Assembly (NCBI GenBank): GCA_012932865.1
Contig: SAXG01000027.1
Location: 434,001-498,000 of the forward strand
Direction of reading: 5' to 3'
Source of the DNA: Amylostereum areolatum
Lineage: Eukaryota; Basidiomycota; Agaricomycetes; Russulales; Stereaceae
Length of the DNA stretch: 64,000 nucleotides
This document shows, piece after piece, positions 23,290-37,846 of this stretch (within the stretch, counting starts at the first letter, position 1; every line of letters begins with the position of its first letter). The translations under genes were made by a program, and so were the position numbers. A model generated the notes under the pieces. That model did no database searches and was not told the DNA's origin. It saw only the letters and a program-made list of their open reading frames with translations.

Positions 23290-23467
23290 GATAAGAACCC
23301 AGCTTACTCCGCTGTTGTTGAGTACTGTCTTCAGATATCAGATACTTAGTAGCAACTTAAAGTTGAACTGACTAGTAGTATGTACTAGTAATGGCATGCG
23401 ACAGGCTCGTCTCGTGTAAGTACATCTCTTTAGAAGGTCTATTGGTACGACACGATGGCAATGTGCG

Positions 23468-24988
23468 CTACCTTGCCAAGCTGGGATCAAATCCCTTGGG
23501 AAAGACCTGCCTGACATTCACGTTGATCCTTGTCGTGCTCAGATACTGCGCATATGGATTCCAGTCTCCAGCGTTATCCCTCGTTTGGAAGTGGGCGGGA
23601 AGTGTACCCTCAAGTATGCGCGGTACGCCTGTGAACGCCTGTAAGAACAACAAAAGAAGAGCGAACGACAAAAAGTTCCCTACCATGGTATGCGCGTCGA
23701 CAAGCTGGACCAGACATGATTGCAATGTCTCCAGATCGGAGAAGGATGGGTATCGGCTCAATGTCGCGCGTCTTGCCGCCAATTAGGAAGATGGCGGCAT
23801 TTCCTAGCCTGTCATGCGAGAGTGAATATCGGGAGGAACAAGCCACAGGTTGGCGCCACTCACGAAATTGAGACGAGAGGAGATGTAGCGCAAACTTCAG
23901 ATCGGTCGACGTGCGCCATGAGCGTATCTTTAGTCTGGTAGAAGTTAACTATTCCAGCGTCTGGTTCTACGATCGGGTTCAGCACAGTGATGGGCAAGTC
24001 GTGTCCTTGGGTTCATACTCACCATAGGTTTCGTCCCAAGTTTGCCAGTCGCGTCCTTCATCGCCCCACTCCTCATCATCCTGTCCAGAAAAGACGTTCT
24101 CCCACGGAACGATCCTTACTGCCTCTTGGCACACCTTTTTGACAATGGGGCTGATCGATTGCTTGCCTCTCCCAAAGTCGTATTGCTTTGTGCCCCAATG
24201 GTAATACCAGCCTATATTTGCCCACCTCAGTTTCGGTATGAGACTAGAGACGGGGAGGGGTAATGCAGTAGGTGAAGGAGTCGCAGGAAGCTTGGGTAGA
24301 TTGGAGATAGAGGATATGGTAACTGGAGAAGCGGGGGTATTCGAGATGAGAACACGAGGACCAGAGGGTTCATGGGACACTTGGTCTGTTCCTGCGTGGA
24401 TGAGTGCTCGTGGCTCGATGATATCTTCCGTCCCAGTTAGGAGGGAGCGAATATAAGCGTTCCAGAGGCCATTCCTGGGGAGCTTGTAGTGCGTATCGAG
24501 GTTAGTTTCGTTGGGATAACGCGCTTGATCGCAGAGGGACCACTGTACAAGCTCCCGCTGAGTCTCGTCCGATAAAAATTGAGGCAGAAGAACCAAGCCT
24601 ATATGATACCACAGTTTCAGCAGCTTTATCTCCATAACGTGCACGGTGACGGACCCGGAATTTTTGGGATAATGTACGCCCTGCGTCTTCTCATTGTCGT
24701 GTTTGTGACATCCAGATTGATCTCTTCGACATGAACAGCATCCGCGCGACCCCTCCATCGTCCGCGGTTTATCTCCTCCATTCGCGAGTCGTCATCGAGG
24801 GCTAAGTCGAGAACGTTGGATAAGTCCGGCGGAGGGAACTTGGTTTTATACCTCTTCTCAGTCGCGCGAAACGGCGTCCAGTCAGCGTCGAGGTCTCTGG
24901 GTTTATTCTTTGTGGCCTTAGAGTGCTGTTTCCGAGCACGTTTGTACGCTTTGCTGGTAGGGTCAAATAAATCTGACTCTGAGGTCAT
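23468..24988 (-). CDS. ALKBH1: AlkB homolog 1, Fe(II)/2-oxoglutarate dioxygenase
   Basis: Oxidative demethylase of the AlkB superfamily; ALKBH1 members act on tRNA and DNA methyl adducts. The start MTSESDLFDPTSKAYKRARK matches the N-terminal helix of the family. Then come GLVLLPQFLSDETQRELV (24600), LPRNGLWNAYIRS, LRWANIGWYYHWGTKQY (about 24220) and the AGIVNFYQTKDTLMAHVDRSE iron site (H-x-D at about 23905). NAAIFLIGGKTRD, LLRSGDIAIMSGPACRRAYH with the distal histidine, and TRINVNVRQVFPKGF with the two 2-oxoglutarate-binding arginines (about 23500) follow. All catalytic residues are seen. About five exons. The 3' end lies next to the transposon's right terminus, and no coding sequence appears disrupted. 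Confidence 0.9.
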
Positions 24989-25172
24989 TTGTGGTGAAGC
25001 CCCGTGAAGGCGGAAAGAAATTAGAATATGGTGGTCGCGGCGATCACGATCTATCCGCGGCTTCGTAAGTACGCGTCAGAGACTCGGAGAAGCGTCCGTC
25101 ATGACCCTCTTTCGCCGCGACGACGACCACCGCCTTTAGCTCGATTGTACGTCCACCGTCGTTCTCTTCTTA

Positions 25173-27461
<2,289 letters not shown>

Positions 27462-27730
27462 ACCAAACTGAGGATATTCACTCCGCATCGCATAGTATAG
27501 CATTATGAATGCATAGACACATTTGCCATGCTACCGTTTTGAACCGCCATGAGTAACGGAAATTCATCTTGCGTGTGGTGGAAACTGGGAATTGGACGTT
27601 GATCCACGTCGTATACACAGGTAAATGTAGATAGACAAGACAGAACAGACAGTGTCAGACCAGATAGATAGTAATATCCAAGATTAACAACGATAGCTGC
27701 GTCCCCTCTTCACCACCAACTCTCCTCCGG
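27462..27730. other. Convergent 3' spacer
   Basis: Space between the stops of LETM1 and the Shr3-like gene; no gene seen. Confidence 0.5.
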
Positions 27731-28483
27731 CTACTTGGACGTCCCCGACTTACTATGCCGCCTACTCGTTGTCGGAGCTAGTTTTTCGTCCTCCGGTTCA
27801 GAGGTGACTGCATCGTCTTCGTCCGCGCGCTCCGCCCACCAACGCCCTGCCTTGGAGCGCAAGTACGCCTGTAAGCGCCACACTGCAAATAAGATGCGAG
27901 GACGCAATGTCGAGAGCTTCCTGTCGTAGAGGTGCGGGGAACTCGTCGGACGCGGAACGAGGTGGTAATGTCGTAAAATTCGCGACGAGGCCTGCAGCAC
28001 GACAGGATAGATGTATAAGAGGATCATGGGCTACGTAGGAATGGTTGGACGTACTAGGGAACGCCGAGTAGGCGTACGACACAGCGGCGGCACCAAACAG
28101 AACTATCCCGGCCTGACGTCAGCGAAGAAGAGATCGGACCACTAGGGAAGACGAACATATACTGCCCCCATCGAACATGATGTTCCCCGCTTCACCATCA
28201 CGCAAACTCCAGAGGATACATGTTGCACCCAACACGACGATTCCTGATACAAAGTATCCGGAGTATGACGGCCCCTTCACGATGATGTTATAGTAGGACG
28301 CGGCCGTCCAAAGGTTGGCATCTGTGATGGGTGTCTTCCATAACGTTAAGGAGTCGGCGATCCAATGTGTGAAGAGGATGCCTGACGCGCGTGTTAAAGG
28401 GGAAATCGGTCTTGCAAAAACGCATCGTACTTACCTAGAAGAAAGGAGGTGATACAGATGATGGCGCTGAGGCGCAAGGCCAT
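27731..28483 (-). CDS. SHR3: Shr3-like ER chaperone of amino-acid permeases
   Basis: ER membrane protein needed to fold and export amino-acid permeases. It starts MALRLSAIICITSFLL, the first membrane helix. After an intron come GILFTHWIADSLTLWKTPIT (about 28370), YYNIIVKGPSYSGYFVSGIV, CILWSLRDGEAGNIMFDGG (about 28190) and a third and fourth helix (VLFGAAAVSYAYSAF, ILLYIYPVVLQASS). The FTHWIADSLTLWK and SLRDGEAGNIMFDGG motifs are the Shr3 signature. The cytosolic tail is hydrophilic and ends SGTSK at 27731. Three or four short introns. Divergence and order of motifs fit a full-length copy. Confidence 0.87.
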
Positions 28484-28918
28484 GACAAGGGTCAGGCGAT
28501 GGGCGACGTGGTGGCGAAGACGAAGAGACACGACTTGGCGCGGCAGTCCTGGCGGCACTTCTTACCATATTTCGGCATCTCCCGATGCATAATGCTAATG
28601 ACGACTCGTGGCATGCGGGCACGGTCCTACAGTTACTAGTCTGGACTTTGAAAGGTTCGCAAAAACCCGTTGGTTTGTTGTACATAGGATCAATGACTTA
28701 TACTCAGCCAGCCTGTCACTACTATTTTGTCCAACGCGTCCGACTTGTGGTCAGCAGAATAAGTAGTCCCGAGTATAGTCATTGTCTCTAAGGTGCGCCA
28801 GCGCAATCAACTCTCTGGGGATAAAATAACTCTACAGTATGCGCGAAGTAAGAATTATGAGTGGCCATCGTAGGTTATCGTCCACTGAGTCCATCATTGA
28901 ATCTTTGCTTTCTTCCCA
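28484..28918. other. Intergenic, no gene seen
   Basis: About 430 bp between the Shr3 start and the 3' end of the next reverse gene. It probably contains the Shr3 promoter. Confidence 0.5.
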
Positions 28919-30133
28919 CTAACTGATGGCCAGCATAATCAACACTCCGTCGCAAAGGTGAAGAGGAAACTCACCAGAAACGGGACCGGTGTTATTCCCG
29001 GAGCTGACTCTGGCCATGATTTGCCGTTGCGGGCCATCCATGTCCCTCTTCTCGAACCCGATCGTCGCGTGTGCAGCGGGAATGGGTGCAACCCCGAACT
29101 TCTTCACAGTCCGCGTCACAAAGCACGCGCTGAGCAGTGCAACACACGCAGCACGAGCCGTCTGGGGATCCACTGCTTCCAACGCCCCTTCTCCAGTGAT
29201 TGATGCGAGACCTATCGGTTGAAAGAACGAAAAGAGTAACGCGTGGAGGGTTGTGAAGAATGGTTGAGCGTGGGTGAGCGTTGCGTAGAGCGCAGTGGAG
29301 AGTGGCGCGATCCAAAGGTCGGTTGAAGTCCAGCCGTAGGGTAGAAGTTCAGGAGGTGTGGTCAGAGAGATCGGCGTGGGGGGGAGGAGAGAAAAGAGCG
29401 AGGTTAAGAAGGGTCCCGCATTCGCGAATATCTGTCAGACGAGTTAGCCCAGACCAGCTAAGGAGCTTATCAAATGGATGGGAGAACCACGTGAGTTTGG
29501 GTACTGAAAGATGTAACGCACGAAAGAGGTGAGAAGAAGGGTCCACGGCGATGCTACCACGAGGCGCGACTCGTGTGTTGTGACAGCGGCCGTAGCGATG
29601 TCGCACACGAGTAGTGCACGGGTAAACGCATCGAGAATAGATGCGGGAAGTTCGGTCGTCAATCCTAAGCTCGGCACGGATGGTACGGCCTCGACTGCAA
29701 AGTGAGCAGCGACGAATAATCCTGGCATGACACCGTCAAGCATGAACGAGGGCGGAAACCCTAGCCACGAGCCTGGTAAAGGAGAGAGATTTCTTTAGCA
29801 TGACTCTAGAGAAAGAATAGGATATAATTGTGAGAGAGTGCACTCACTGACGATCGCCTCTCCCCCGTAAACCATGACAAGCGTCGCTGCGACATCGCGT
29901 GCGCGCCCTCGGGGTTCTGGCGAGCTGACGTTTGACCTAGCATTTTTCGACACACCCATTGTTTTGATATGCTCCTTGTACAGCATCTCTCGTATCTGCC
30001 GAAGCGCAATAGCTAGCCTCAGCGCTCCAGCGACATCAAGGGGGGAGATCGATGCTCCAGTCCATGCAAGAGCGGGAAGTGGCATGAGAGCCTTGTCATA
30101 TAATGACAGGATGGGGGACAATAAAATGGACAT
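28919..30133 (-). CDS. Multi-pass membrane protein, unrecognised (possible TRIC-like topology)
   Basis: The start is MSILLSPILSLYDKALMPL. Hydrophobic segments include VAATLVMVYGGEAIV (29890), a glycine/proline hinge SSWLGFPPSFMLDGVMPGL after an intron (29770), FTRALLVCDIATAAV, and further helices at about 29400-28950. A last segment ends LCDGVLIMLAIS at 28919. The YGG...LG.PPS hinge recalls trimeric intracellular cation channels, but I cannot confirm it and no selectivity residue is decisive. About four exons; divergent from RAD18. Confidence 0.55.
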
Positions 30134-30151
30134 GGTGGTATATCTGCGAAG

Positions 30152-30192
30152 GGTCGTGGTCGTGATGGTCGTAGTGGTCGTGGTGGTCGTGT
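30152..30192. repeat. GTGGTC/GATGGTC short tandem repeat
   Basis: A run of GGTCGT-type units just upstream of the reverse membrane-protein gene, within its 5' flank. Confidence 0.7.
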
Positions 30193-30261
30193 AGAAATTG
30201 AAAGAGGTCCCTCGCGGGCCGCGGCTCGATAAGTATACGCGCGTCTACTCTACACGCCCAT

Positions 30262-30276
30262 CACGTGTCCCACGTG
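30262..30276. promoter_or_regulatory. Twin CACGTG boxes upstream of RAD18
   Basis: CACGTG at 30262-30267 and 30271-30276, about 90 bp upstream of the RAD18 start. They are palindromic binding sites of bHLH or bZIP type; the role is inferred. Confidence 0.35.
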
Positions 30277-30361
30277 TCGCTCACACAATCGCGTCGCGTT
30301 CATCCCGGCGGCTTTGCGAACCTTTGTCCTCGGCGTTCACCACCTCGCGCCTCTCCTTGGT

Positions 30362-31933
30362 ATGGGAAAGGACAGTATACACGATCTTCTCAACTCTGAC
30401 ATCCAAGATCCCACCGACTTTCCGCCGCAAGCGTGTGCTCCCGGCCTGCGCGACCTCGACGGCGCGTTCAGGTGCAACATCTGTAGTGAGCTCTACGAAG
30501 CACCCGTTTCCCTTCCATGTGGCCACTCCTTCTGCTCTCTGGTGCGTCACGAATAACAACAACATAAAATGCATTGATCATATTTTCTTACCTTCTCACA
30601 GTGTGTTCGCCAACAGCTTGGAGAGAAAGCAGCGTGTCCGACGTGCTGGAAGGAGGCTAGCGAGGGCAGTTTGAGAATCAATTCAGCCCTTGGGGAAGCC
30701 ATAGAGGCATGGAAGCTCGCAAGGCATGGGGTACTCTCCTATAAAATTGCTGTATATGCTGACCCCTCTGTGGCAGAGCTTACGTGCTTCAACTCGCCGG
30801 CGATGAGCAGGCGCGCCAGACGAAACTAAAGTGTGACTCTGGCAGCAACACGAGGGCTGGAAAAAAACGGAAACGCGCTAGCACGCCCTCTTCAAGCTCA
30901 GATATTGAAGAGATTCCCGCGAAAACAGGTTCCGCTACAGCCAGGAAACGCCCGCCAACCAGCAGCGTCAAAGTGGGCCAGCCGGGGAGCATTAATGATG
31001 GCGAGGGCTTTGAAGACAGTGGTCTTGACCCTCCCTCTTCATCGTTGGTGGAGGTTCCTCCAGGTAGAAGATTTATTGTTTGGTTCCTTCTCATGGTCAA
31101 GGATCCCTGACCTTCCCTTACAGATGAACCGATCGCATGTCCCGTCTGTCACAAGAATGTTCGCATTGACCGAATCAACGAACACCTCGATAGCGGATGT
31201 AAAACACCAACCCTGTCTGAAAATGCGAAACAGAAGGATGCGTGGAATAAGATCTTCGATGCAAAAACCAAGGGCAAAGGCAAGGACAGGTACGTATATC
31301 TTGCTCTCCTAGGCTCAGATCACCTACACCCCTATCTTCCAGTCGGACAAACGGTGGTGATGACGACGACAATTACATACCCAAGGTATCATATGCTGTC
31401 CTCAAAGACAAGCAGCTCCGCGATCTGCTTTCTGAACACGAACTGCCCAGTACGGGCGACCGTCACGTCCTCATCGCGCGCCACCAAAGGTATGTCTTTT
31501 CACCTCCGCTCCTTCGCTGCTGAACCTAGCACTAGGTGGGTTGCTTTATACAATGCAAATGTTGACCGGGGCGCTCGTCAACGTAAGAAGCCACCAGAAC
31601 TTCGCGCAGAGATGAAGAAATGGGAGCGCGAACGTGACGCAGGGGCAAAGAAAGCGACCGCAAAGGAGGTTGCCATGCAAGTCAATGTTGATGAGTACAG
31701 AGTAAGCCTTCATGTCATTTCATTTGTTGGGACGTCGAGAGTGTGATTCACCGCTGATATTAATGCAACAGAAGGCCAACAAGGCAGAATTTGACGCACT
31801 CGTTGCGGCGGCGCGGCCCAAGGCGCTGGAGCGTCCAGTATCTGCACGGAATCTGATCAGTAAATCTCAAAGTCGAAGGAGCGGGACACCTGATCCAGGC
31901 GAGGCGATGGCCGTCGATTCAGATTCTGGGTAG
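30362..31933 (+). CDS. RAD18: E3 ubiquitin ligase RAD18
   Basis: Nuclear ligase that with RAD6 monoubiquitylates PCNA at stalled forks. The start MGKDSIHDLLNSDIQDPTDF precedes the RING (CNICSELYEAPVSLPCGHSF, 30475) that is split by an intron, then CVRQQLGEKAACPTCW (30602). A UBZ4 finger ACPVCHKNVRIDRINEHLDS with a following GC is at 31137-31200. A SAP-like segment (YAVLKDKQLRDLLSEHELP, 31394) follows. Then comes a Lys/Glu-rich RAD6-binding-type helix (about 31600-31700) and a basic tail. RING, UBZ4, SAP and RAD6-binding order is that of RAD18. Start chosen at the ATG just before the conserved DLLNSDIQDPTDF; an upstream ATG at 30314 exists. Confidence 0.9.
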
Positions 31934-32430
31934 TAGTACGGGGAGGGGTATAGGAGGTCTTCAGGTATGTGGTCTGTTGACGGTGTTGTGTTTCATTGAC
32001 GGTCAGATTCAGAGGGTCACAGTAAATGTATGCATACATCTAGTGAATCCAATACATTGGGGCGTTATTTACACGTCGTTGACAGACTCGGTCATTTGGA
32101 CATTCCAACCCTCACGCTCTTATCTGCGAAGGAAATAGGTTCCGAAGGTGCCTATTATCCCCGCAGATCGACGTCGATAACATACTTTGACCGGGTTTCG
32201 GCTCCGTGTGTGAAGAGATTGGTCGAGGGGCGTAGGGTTCTCCTTCTGGACGTCAAGAACCACAGCCAGGTGGTCTGCGACACGTACCCCGGGAGGTGTG
32301 TTTTTCCGTAGGGAATGTTCGCGTCTCTACCCTTACTTCCCCCTGGCACCTTAGCATATAACAGGACCACGGCAAGACTTGAGCGGCAAAACCTTGAACT
32401 TCATCCCCTCTTCGCTTCCCAACCTCAAAG
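31934..32430. other. Intergenic, no gene seen
   Basis: RAD18 3' flank and promoter of the first MFS gene. An open frame at 32030-32311 has no supporting features. Confidence 0.5.
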
Positions 32431-34239
32431 ATGTCTATGAAGACTATTCATGAAGATAAAGCAATCGTGACGAATGATCTGTTGGCCGTCGATTTACCCT
32501 CGCAGCGGATCCCCCATCGCAAGGACGGCGGTGTTCGAGCTTGGTGTAGCGTTGTCGGAGGGTTCGTCTAGCACAATCCTTTCATCGGATAGAGCTGTCT
32601 CATGACTCTCATCAATTCTTAGGTGGTTGGTTATGTTTTGCTCCTTTGGCTACGGTAATGCATTCGGCGTCTTTCAAGATCTGTACACGCGGCAGGGCGG
32701 TGTGTCGTCCTCTGCGGCGAGCTGGATCGGCTCCGTGCAAGCTTTTCTCATGATGGTGTTGGCGCTTCCTACTGGTCAACTGATCGACATGGGGTATGCC
32801 AGGCATGTGATGATTTGTGGCTCGGCGATGTATTTCCTCTGGTCTGTACAACTTTCCCCCCTTTCGTATGGCCCTTGCTAATGGGATCTTGCTATATAGC
32901 CTTTTCCTGTTGTCGTTTGCCCATGTGGGTAGTTATTACCAACTATTCCTGGCTCAAGGTATCGGGATGGGCCTCAGTGGGGGCTTTCTGTATCTGCCTG
33001 CTATGGCGCTCCAGGCGCGCCATTGGGAACGCCGTCGTGCATTAGCCATGGGCATCGTCTCATCAGGTATCATCTAATTGCGTGTTATGTAGTTGTCGTC
33101 CTCTCACCCTGATATGCACTGTATTACAGGCAGCTCCATTGGCGGGGCAGTTTTTCCCATCATGTTGAACCAACTGCTTCATCACAATAACCTGGGGTTT
33201 GGATGGACCACTCGCGCGTCAGCATTTGTCATTCTTGGACTACTTATAGTTGCAAACGTCCTCATGAGCCCGGGGGAAGCGGGGCCAAGAAGCGCGCTGA
33301 GAACGGGGGGAGTGCGCAAGATGCTGAAAGACATGCCGATTGTGGTTGTTACTTTGGGGTCAGGGACTTCGTTGCTTTCCTGGAGGTTAATGACAACTGA
33401 CTAGCATCTACAGGTCCTTCTTGGTGAACTGCGGCTATTACTTTCCACGTACGCTTTCAAATACACCCTGTGGACTGATCGCTCTGACAGATCTTCTTCC
33501 AGTTTTCTACGTGCAGCTGTATTGTATCCTTCACGGTATCAACTCAAACGTCGCTTTCTATATGGTTAGCACCCACACTTTATCTTATCCCCGATGTGCC
33601 AGAACTTAACCTGTATCCCGCCACAGTTGACCATTATGAATGCATCCTCAACCGTTGGACGAGTCGTTCCCAGCTGGTCGTCCGACCACTTTGGCGTCTT
33701 TAGCAATTATGTCCCCGCCTGTCTAATATCCAGCGTCCTTCTATTTTCCATGTTAGCAACCACGTCAATCCCTGGTATCGTCGTCTTTTCCGTGTTGTAT
33801 GGTTTTGCTTCTGGTGCAGGTTCGTGTGTCCGTTCCCAAGTACATTCGCAGACGCTGATCATGAGCGGCATTGTTAGTTATCACTCTCCTTGCACCTCTC
33901 GTTGCGACGCTCACAAGTGATCCCTCTGAGATGGGGTACATTCTTCCATGACGCTGTCTGCCATCGCGCTTATAACGCACTCTTATAGATTGCGCATCGG
34001 CGCATCCTTTTCTGTTGTTTCGTTTGCTTATTTGGTAGGAAGCCCTGCAGCCGGTGCCCTTCTGGGAAGCGGTAATACTCATTGGTGGAGGGCGATTATC
34101 TTCAGCGCCGTGCGTACTTACTTCCGTCGACTATGCTGCCAACTAATGCTTTCTTTAGATTCCTGTAGTAGTGGGCTCCTTCATGTTGATTCCAATATGG
34201 GTTAGGGTTGCCAGGCGCGAGAAGACCTGGCGGGTCTAA
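32431..34239 (+). CDS. MFS transporter, monocarboxylate-porter type (copy 1)
   Basis: Twelve-helix plasma-membrane transporter of the MCT-like MFS group. The N-tail begins MSMKTIHEDKAI; after an intron comes WLVMFCSFGYGNAFGVFQDL, the first helix with the MCT-type GVFQDLY (32627 on). It continues with SSAASWIGSVQAFLMMVLAL, HVGSYYQLFLAQGIGMGLSG (32930) and RALAMGIVSSGSSIGGAVFP. The second half has SFLVNCGYYFP (33414), FYVQLYCILHGINSNVAFYM, GRVVPSWSSDHFGVFSNYVP and IVVFSVLYGF. It ends WRAIIFSA, then VVVGSFMLIPIWVRVARREK with a stop at 34237. About eight short introns. It is followed 1.1 kb later by a close paralog, so a tandem duplication is likely. Substrate unknown. Confidence 0.85.
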
Positions 34240-35329
34240 ACAGTTGGGAGCCTTGGACCTATATCTCATCTTTCTGACTTGACTATGCAGGCTTAAGATG
34301 CAGATGCGACTGTCCTTGATAAATGGTCATTCTGATGCTCAATCGTCAGCCGGCCCCGTATGGTTTAGTTTGTGTCACAGTCGGTGTACTCATGATCAGC
34401 CTTACCGCCACCCAATACCGGAGCTAGGGCCGATGTGTGCTGGTTTTCACAGGTTTTTACTGGTTTCCGACCGATACACGAGGCCAGTTACGTCTTGACA
34501 TGGACAATGAAGGAAGCCTTTCGGGTAAAAATATCTCTCTACGTGGCCCTTAGTACGGGTGCTCCGCTACTATCAAACGCAAATCCCGGAGCGCAATGAC
34601 GCAACAACGGCGGCACTGTGAACCGTCATAGAACTTGGCCAAAATGTATGAGCGCCCATAATCAAGTACGAGGCATACGGATACGATTCTCGAAGATGTC
34701 TTTAGTAAGGGTTTCCGGTTAATGCGCAGTGTTACGTTGTGGCTGACGCGGATCATGATTGACTAGTAGTAGCAGACCCTCAAGGTATCGTGGTCAGTAA
34801 GGACCATCTAGAGCACCTCCAACGCGTAACTCTCAGAAGCGTAAAGATCAAAATGAACTCTCGCATAACCCGGTCGGAACTCGACATGTACGTACTTGAT
34901 TTTCGCATGACCTCGTGCCCGAAGTCTCAGTCCAGTCATGTTTCGCGTAGATCGCGGCCTGGGTCCTTTCAGCCATCGAAGCCTTCTTCCGTCATCGTGC
35001 GCAATGCATATATCCTCCAATCAGTCGTCCCAAACCTGCGTCTCAGATGACCTATGTTTACCTATAGGAACTGGCCAGAGGTCTCGCCCATCGAGGCACA
35101 TACACACACGGTGGTCTGCATGTGTACGTACGCTGGCTCGTCCCGCTCATTGACGCTCTCAGATGTCATCGCCCCGGGGACTACGAAGCATTCCTACGTG
35201 TTTTGTTACACGTTACGGTGGCTAGTTCGCTTAAATAGCCACGGAGGAAACAAGATCCTTCGCTTTCTTTCGTACCTCGGATCTCTTTCCTTCCTCCCCT
35301 CTTCCTCTTTAAACACTATCATCCTCGAC
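34240..35329. other. Spacer between tandem transporters
   Basis: About 1.1 kb holding only short frames. A candidate promoter region of copy 2; no transposon ends seen. Confidence 0.5.
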
Positions 35330-37121
35330 ATGGACGAAGAAAAAAATTCCGTCACGGATGTTCCTTCCATCGATGAGCTCCCATCCGAAGAGGTTCATCA
35401 CCACAAAGTTGATGGCGGGGTCAAGGCGTGGATGAGCATCGCTGGAGGGTACGCCGTATACTCGGGGTTTCGGCTCCATTCACTGATGCTATCCGTCGCT
35501 TTTTCCAGATGGTTGGTTATGTTCTGTGTTTTTGGTTATGGGGGTGCTTTTGGCGTGTTTCAAGATCTTTACACCCGAGAGGCCGGCGTTTCTTCCTCTG
35601 CCGTTAGTTGGATAGGTTCTACGCAGACGTTCCTCATGACCGCGTTATCACTCCCGGCTGGCAAGCTTGTTGACATGGGGTACTCAAGGCATATTCTGAT
35701 AGGCGGTTCGGTGGTGTACATCATCTCGTGAGCTCTCTAGTCTGATATCTACATGCTGTGTTGAGACTGAGTCGGCATTCTTGCAAGAATTTTCCTGCTG
35801 TCAATCGCAGACCTCAGCCATTATTATCAACTGTTTTTGGCGCAGGGAGTTGGGATGGGGATCAGTGGCGGGTTTATGTATCTTCCTGCTATCGCGCTGC
35901 AAACACGTCACTGGAAGCGGCGACGGGCATTGGCCATGGGTATCGTCTTCACTGGTATGATTTCAGTCTTCTGGGCATATGCAGGCTAGTTATATTTTTC
36001 AGGCAGTTCTATCGGTGGCGCAGTCCTGCCCGTCATGTTAAATCAACTACTTCATCACCAACAGCTGGGTTTTGGCTGGACCGTGCGCGCTTCGGCATTT
36101 CTTGTCCTCGGCATGCTCTTTTTGGCCAACGTACTCATCACTCCTGGACCGACACCTTCAAGGGCGGAATGTGAACCGACTGCCTTGGCACCTGCCGCGG
36201 GTTTGCGTAACATGCTAAAGGATGCACCTTTCATGATCGTCGTTCTTGGGTAGTATAATCCTCGTTATGAATGTGAGAACGACAACTGACGCTCTCCGAC
36301 AGATCTTTCCTGGCCAACTGCGGCTTCTACTTTCCTTGTACGACCCATTGTTCGTATGACGTGATGAAATTAACCATTAGTCAGTATTCTACATTCAGCT
36401 TTACTCGGTCTTTCATGGTGTCAGCTCTAGTGTTGCTTTTTATATGGTAAGGATCTTAGTATTCGTGCGTACCGTGTAGTACATACTTATCGCTAACCCT
36501 GACGTCCAGGTCTCAATCCTGAGCTTCTCGTCGACTGTGGGTCGCCTCGTTGCTAGCTGGTCTTCTGATCGCATTGGTGTCTTCAACAACTATCTCCCTG
36601 CATGCTTTGGAACGGGCATCTTGCTTTTTGCCATGTTGGGGACTACGTCCACGACGAGCATCATCGTGTTTTCGGTGCTGTATGGATTTATATCTGGCGC
36701 AGGTGCGCCTCACACCGGGATAACGAGTCAGGGTGACTGACGCAGACTTTTCATAGTTGCTACATTACTTGCACCTTTGGTTGCTGCATTGACGAACGAT
36801 CCATCTGAGATTGGGTATGTTTTCTTGGTATACACCAATCTACATCGCTGACGCTCACCTCTACATGTAGGACGCGCATGGGTGTAGCTTACTTTGTTCT
36901 AGCTTTCGCATATCTTATTGGGAGCCCCATTGCGGGAGCACTGCTTGGAACAGGAAGCCCCCAATGGTGGCGTGCGATCGTCTTCAGCGCTGTATGTCGT
37001 CTTTGGGCTCCTCCGTTCGATGTACTGAGACATCGCACAGGTGCCTACACTGGCTGGGACACTGTGCTTAGCGGTGGCTTGGGTCATGATGGCCAAACGC
37101 CAGGGGACGTGGTGGATTTGA
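35330..37121 (+). CDS. MFS transporter, monocarboxylate-porter type (copy 2)
   Basis: Paralog of the 32.4-kb gene: MDEEKNSVTDVPSIDEL, KVDGGVKAWMSIAGG, then WLVMFCVFGYGGAFGVFQDL (35513) and SSSAVSWIGSTQTFLMTALS. GSSIGGAVLPVMLNQLLHHQ (36000) and SFLANCGFYFP follow. Then come FYIQLYSVFHGVSSSVAFYM, SSTVGRLVASWSSDRIGVFN, IIVFSVLYGFISGA and RMGVAYFVLAFAYLIGSPIA. The last intron joins to VPTLAGTLCLAVAWVMMA and a stop at 37119. Motif order and intron pattern mirror copy 1, so a local duplication is likely. The tail MAKRQGTWWI is shorter than in copy 1. Confidence 0.83.
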
Positions 37122-37846
37122 AGGGATGTTCATTTTTTTCTAGGCTCTGAACGCGAGTGGGAAATGTCCCGCGCGCACCGGTAGAGATCTTGGTTTCTTA
37201 TACATGTGATAGATATTGTAACAAACATAGAGGGTATCCGTGCGAAGGTGTAGAGGCTTCGATGCGGCGCGTCGAACTTTTCATGCAGTGTGACTTGCCC
37301 GGTTGGCGCGTCGGAATGTACCGGATCAGCTTCCGGTTAACCCCGCAGGAAAAGCCTGAGGCCTGAGGCAAAAGCTCTTTCAATTTGCGATGTTTGTGAA
37401 GATGGTTGACATGCTTGCCTCACGCCTTTGCCTATCACTTTCAGCTTCAGTAGCTTCAGTTCTTGCGTCAGCATTGAAGATGCCCTCTCTTGCCATGCAC
37501 GCCTTTGATGCTTTTCATAACTCTAAAGAGAAGCAGCAGAAGACTTAATCGGGGACTGCCGTTTCCTTCCCAATTTCAACTGTACTTCAAGGAAAGATCA
37601 AGCATGTGCTGTATGTGTGCAATGTCTTTGGCCTCAGGAAAGATCATCTGAAACTCTATACTCCATTGTCTGAGGCTGTCATGCTTGCTCGCATTGGCCG
37701 CCTCCTTTCCACTATAAATACTGGTGAGTCGGATGTTCTGCAATTACTGTCCCCCTTAACAAATATCTCTTGTGCCCTCTTCCCTTCATTTTTCCGTGTG
37801 TTTCTTTTACCTCCTCACGACTGTTTTTACTGACGAATCGCTACAG
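37122..37846. other. Intergenic with TATA box
   Basis: A TATAAATA at 37713-37720 lies about 130 bp upstream of the next start. No gene seen in the rest. Confidence 0.5.
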
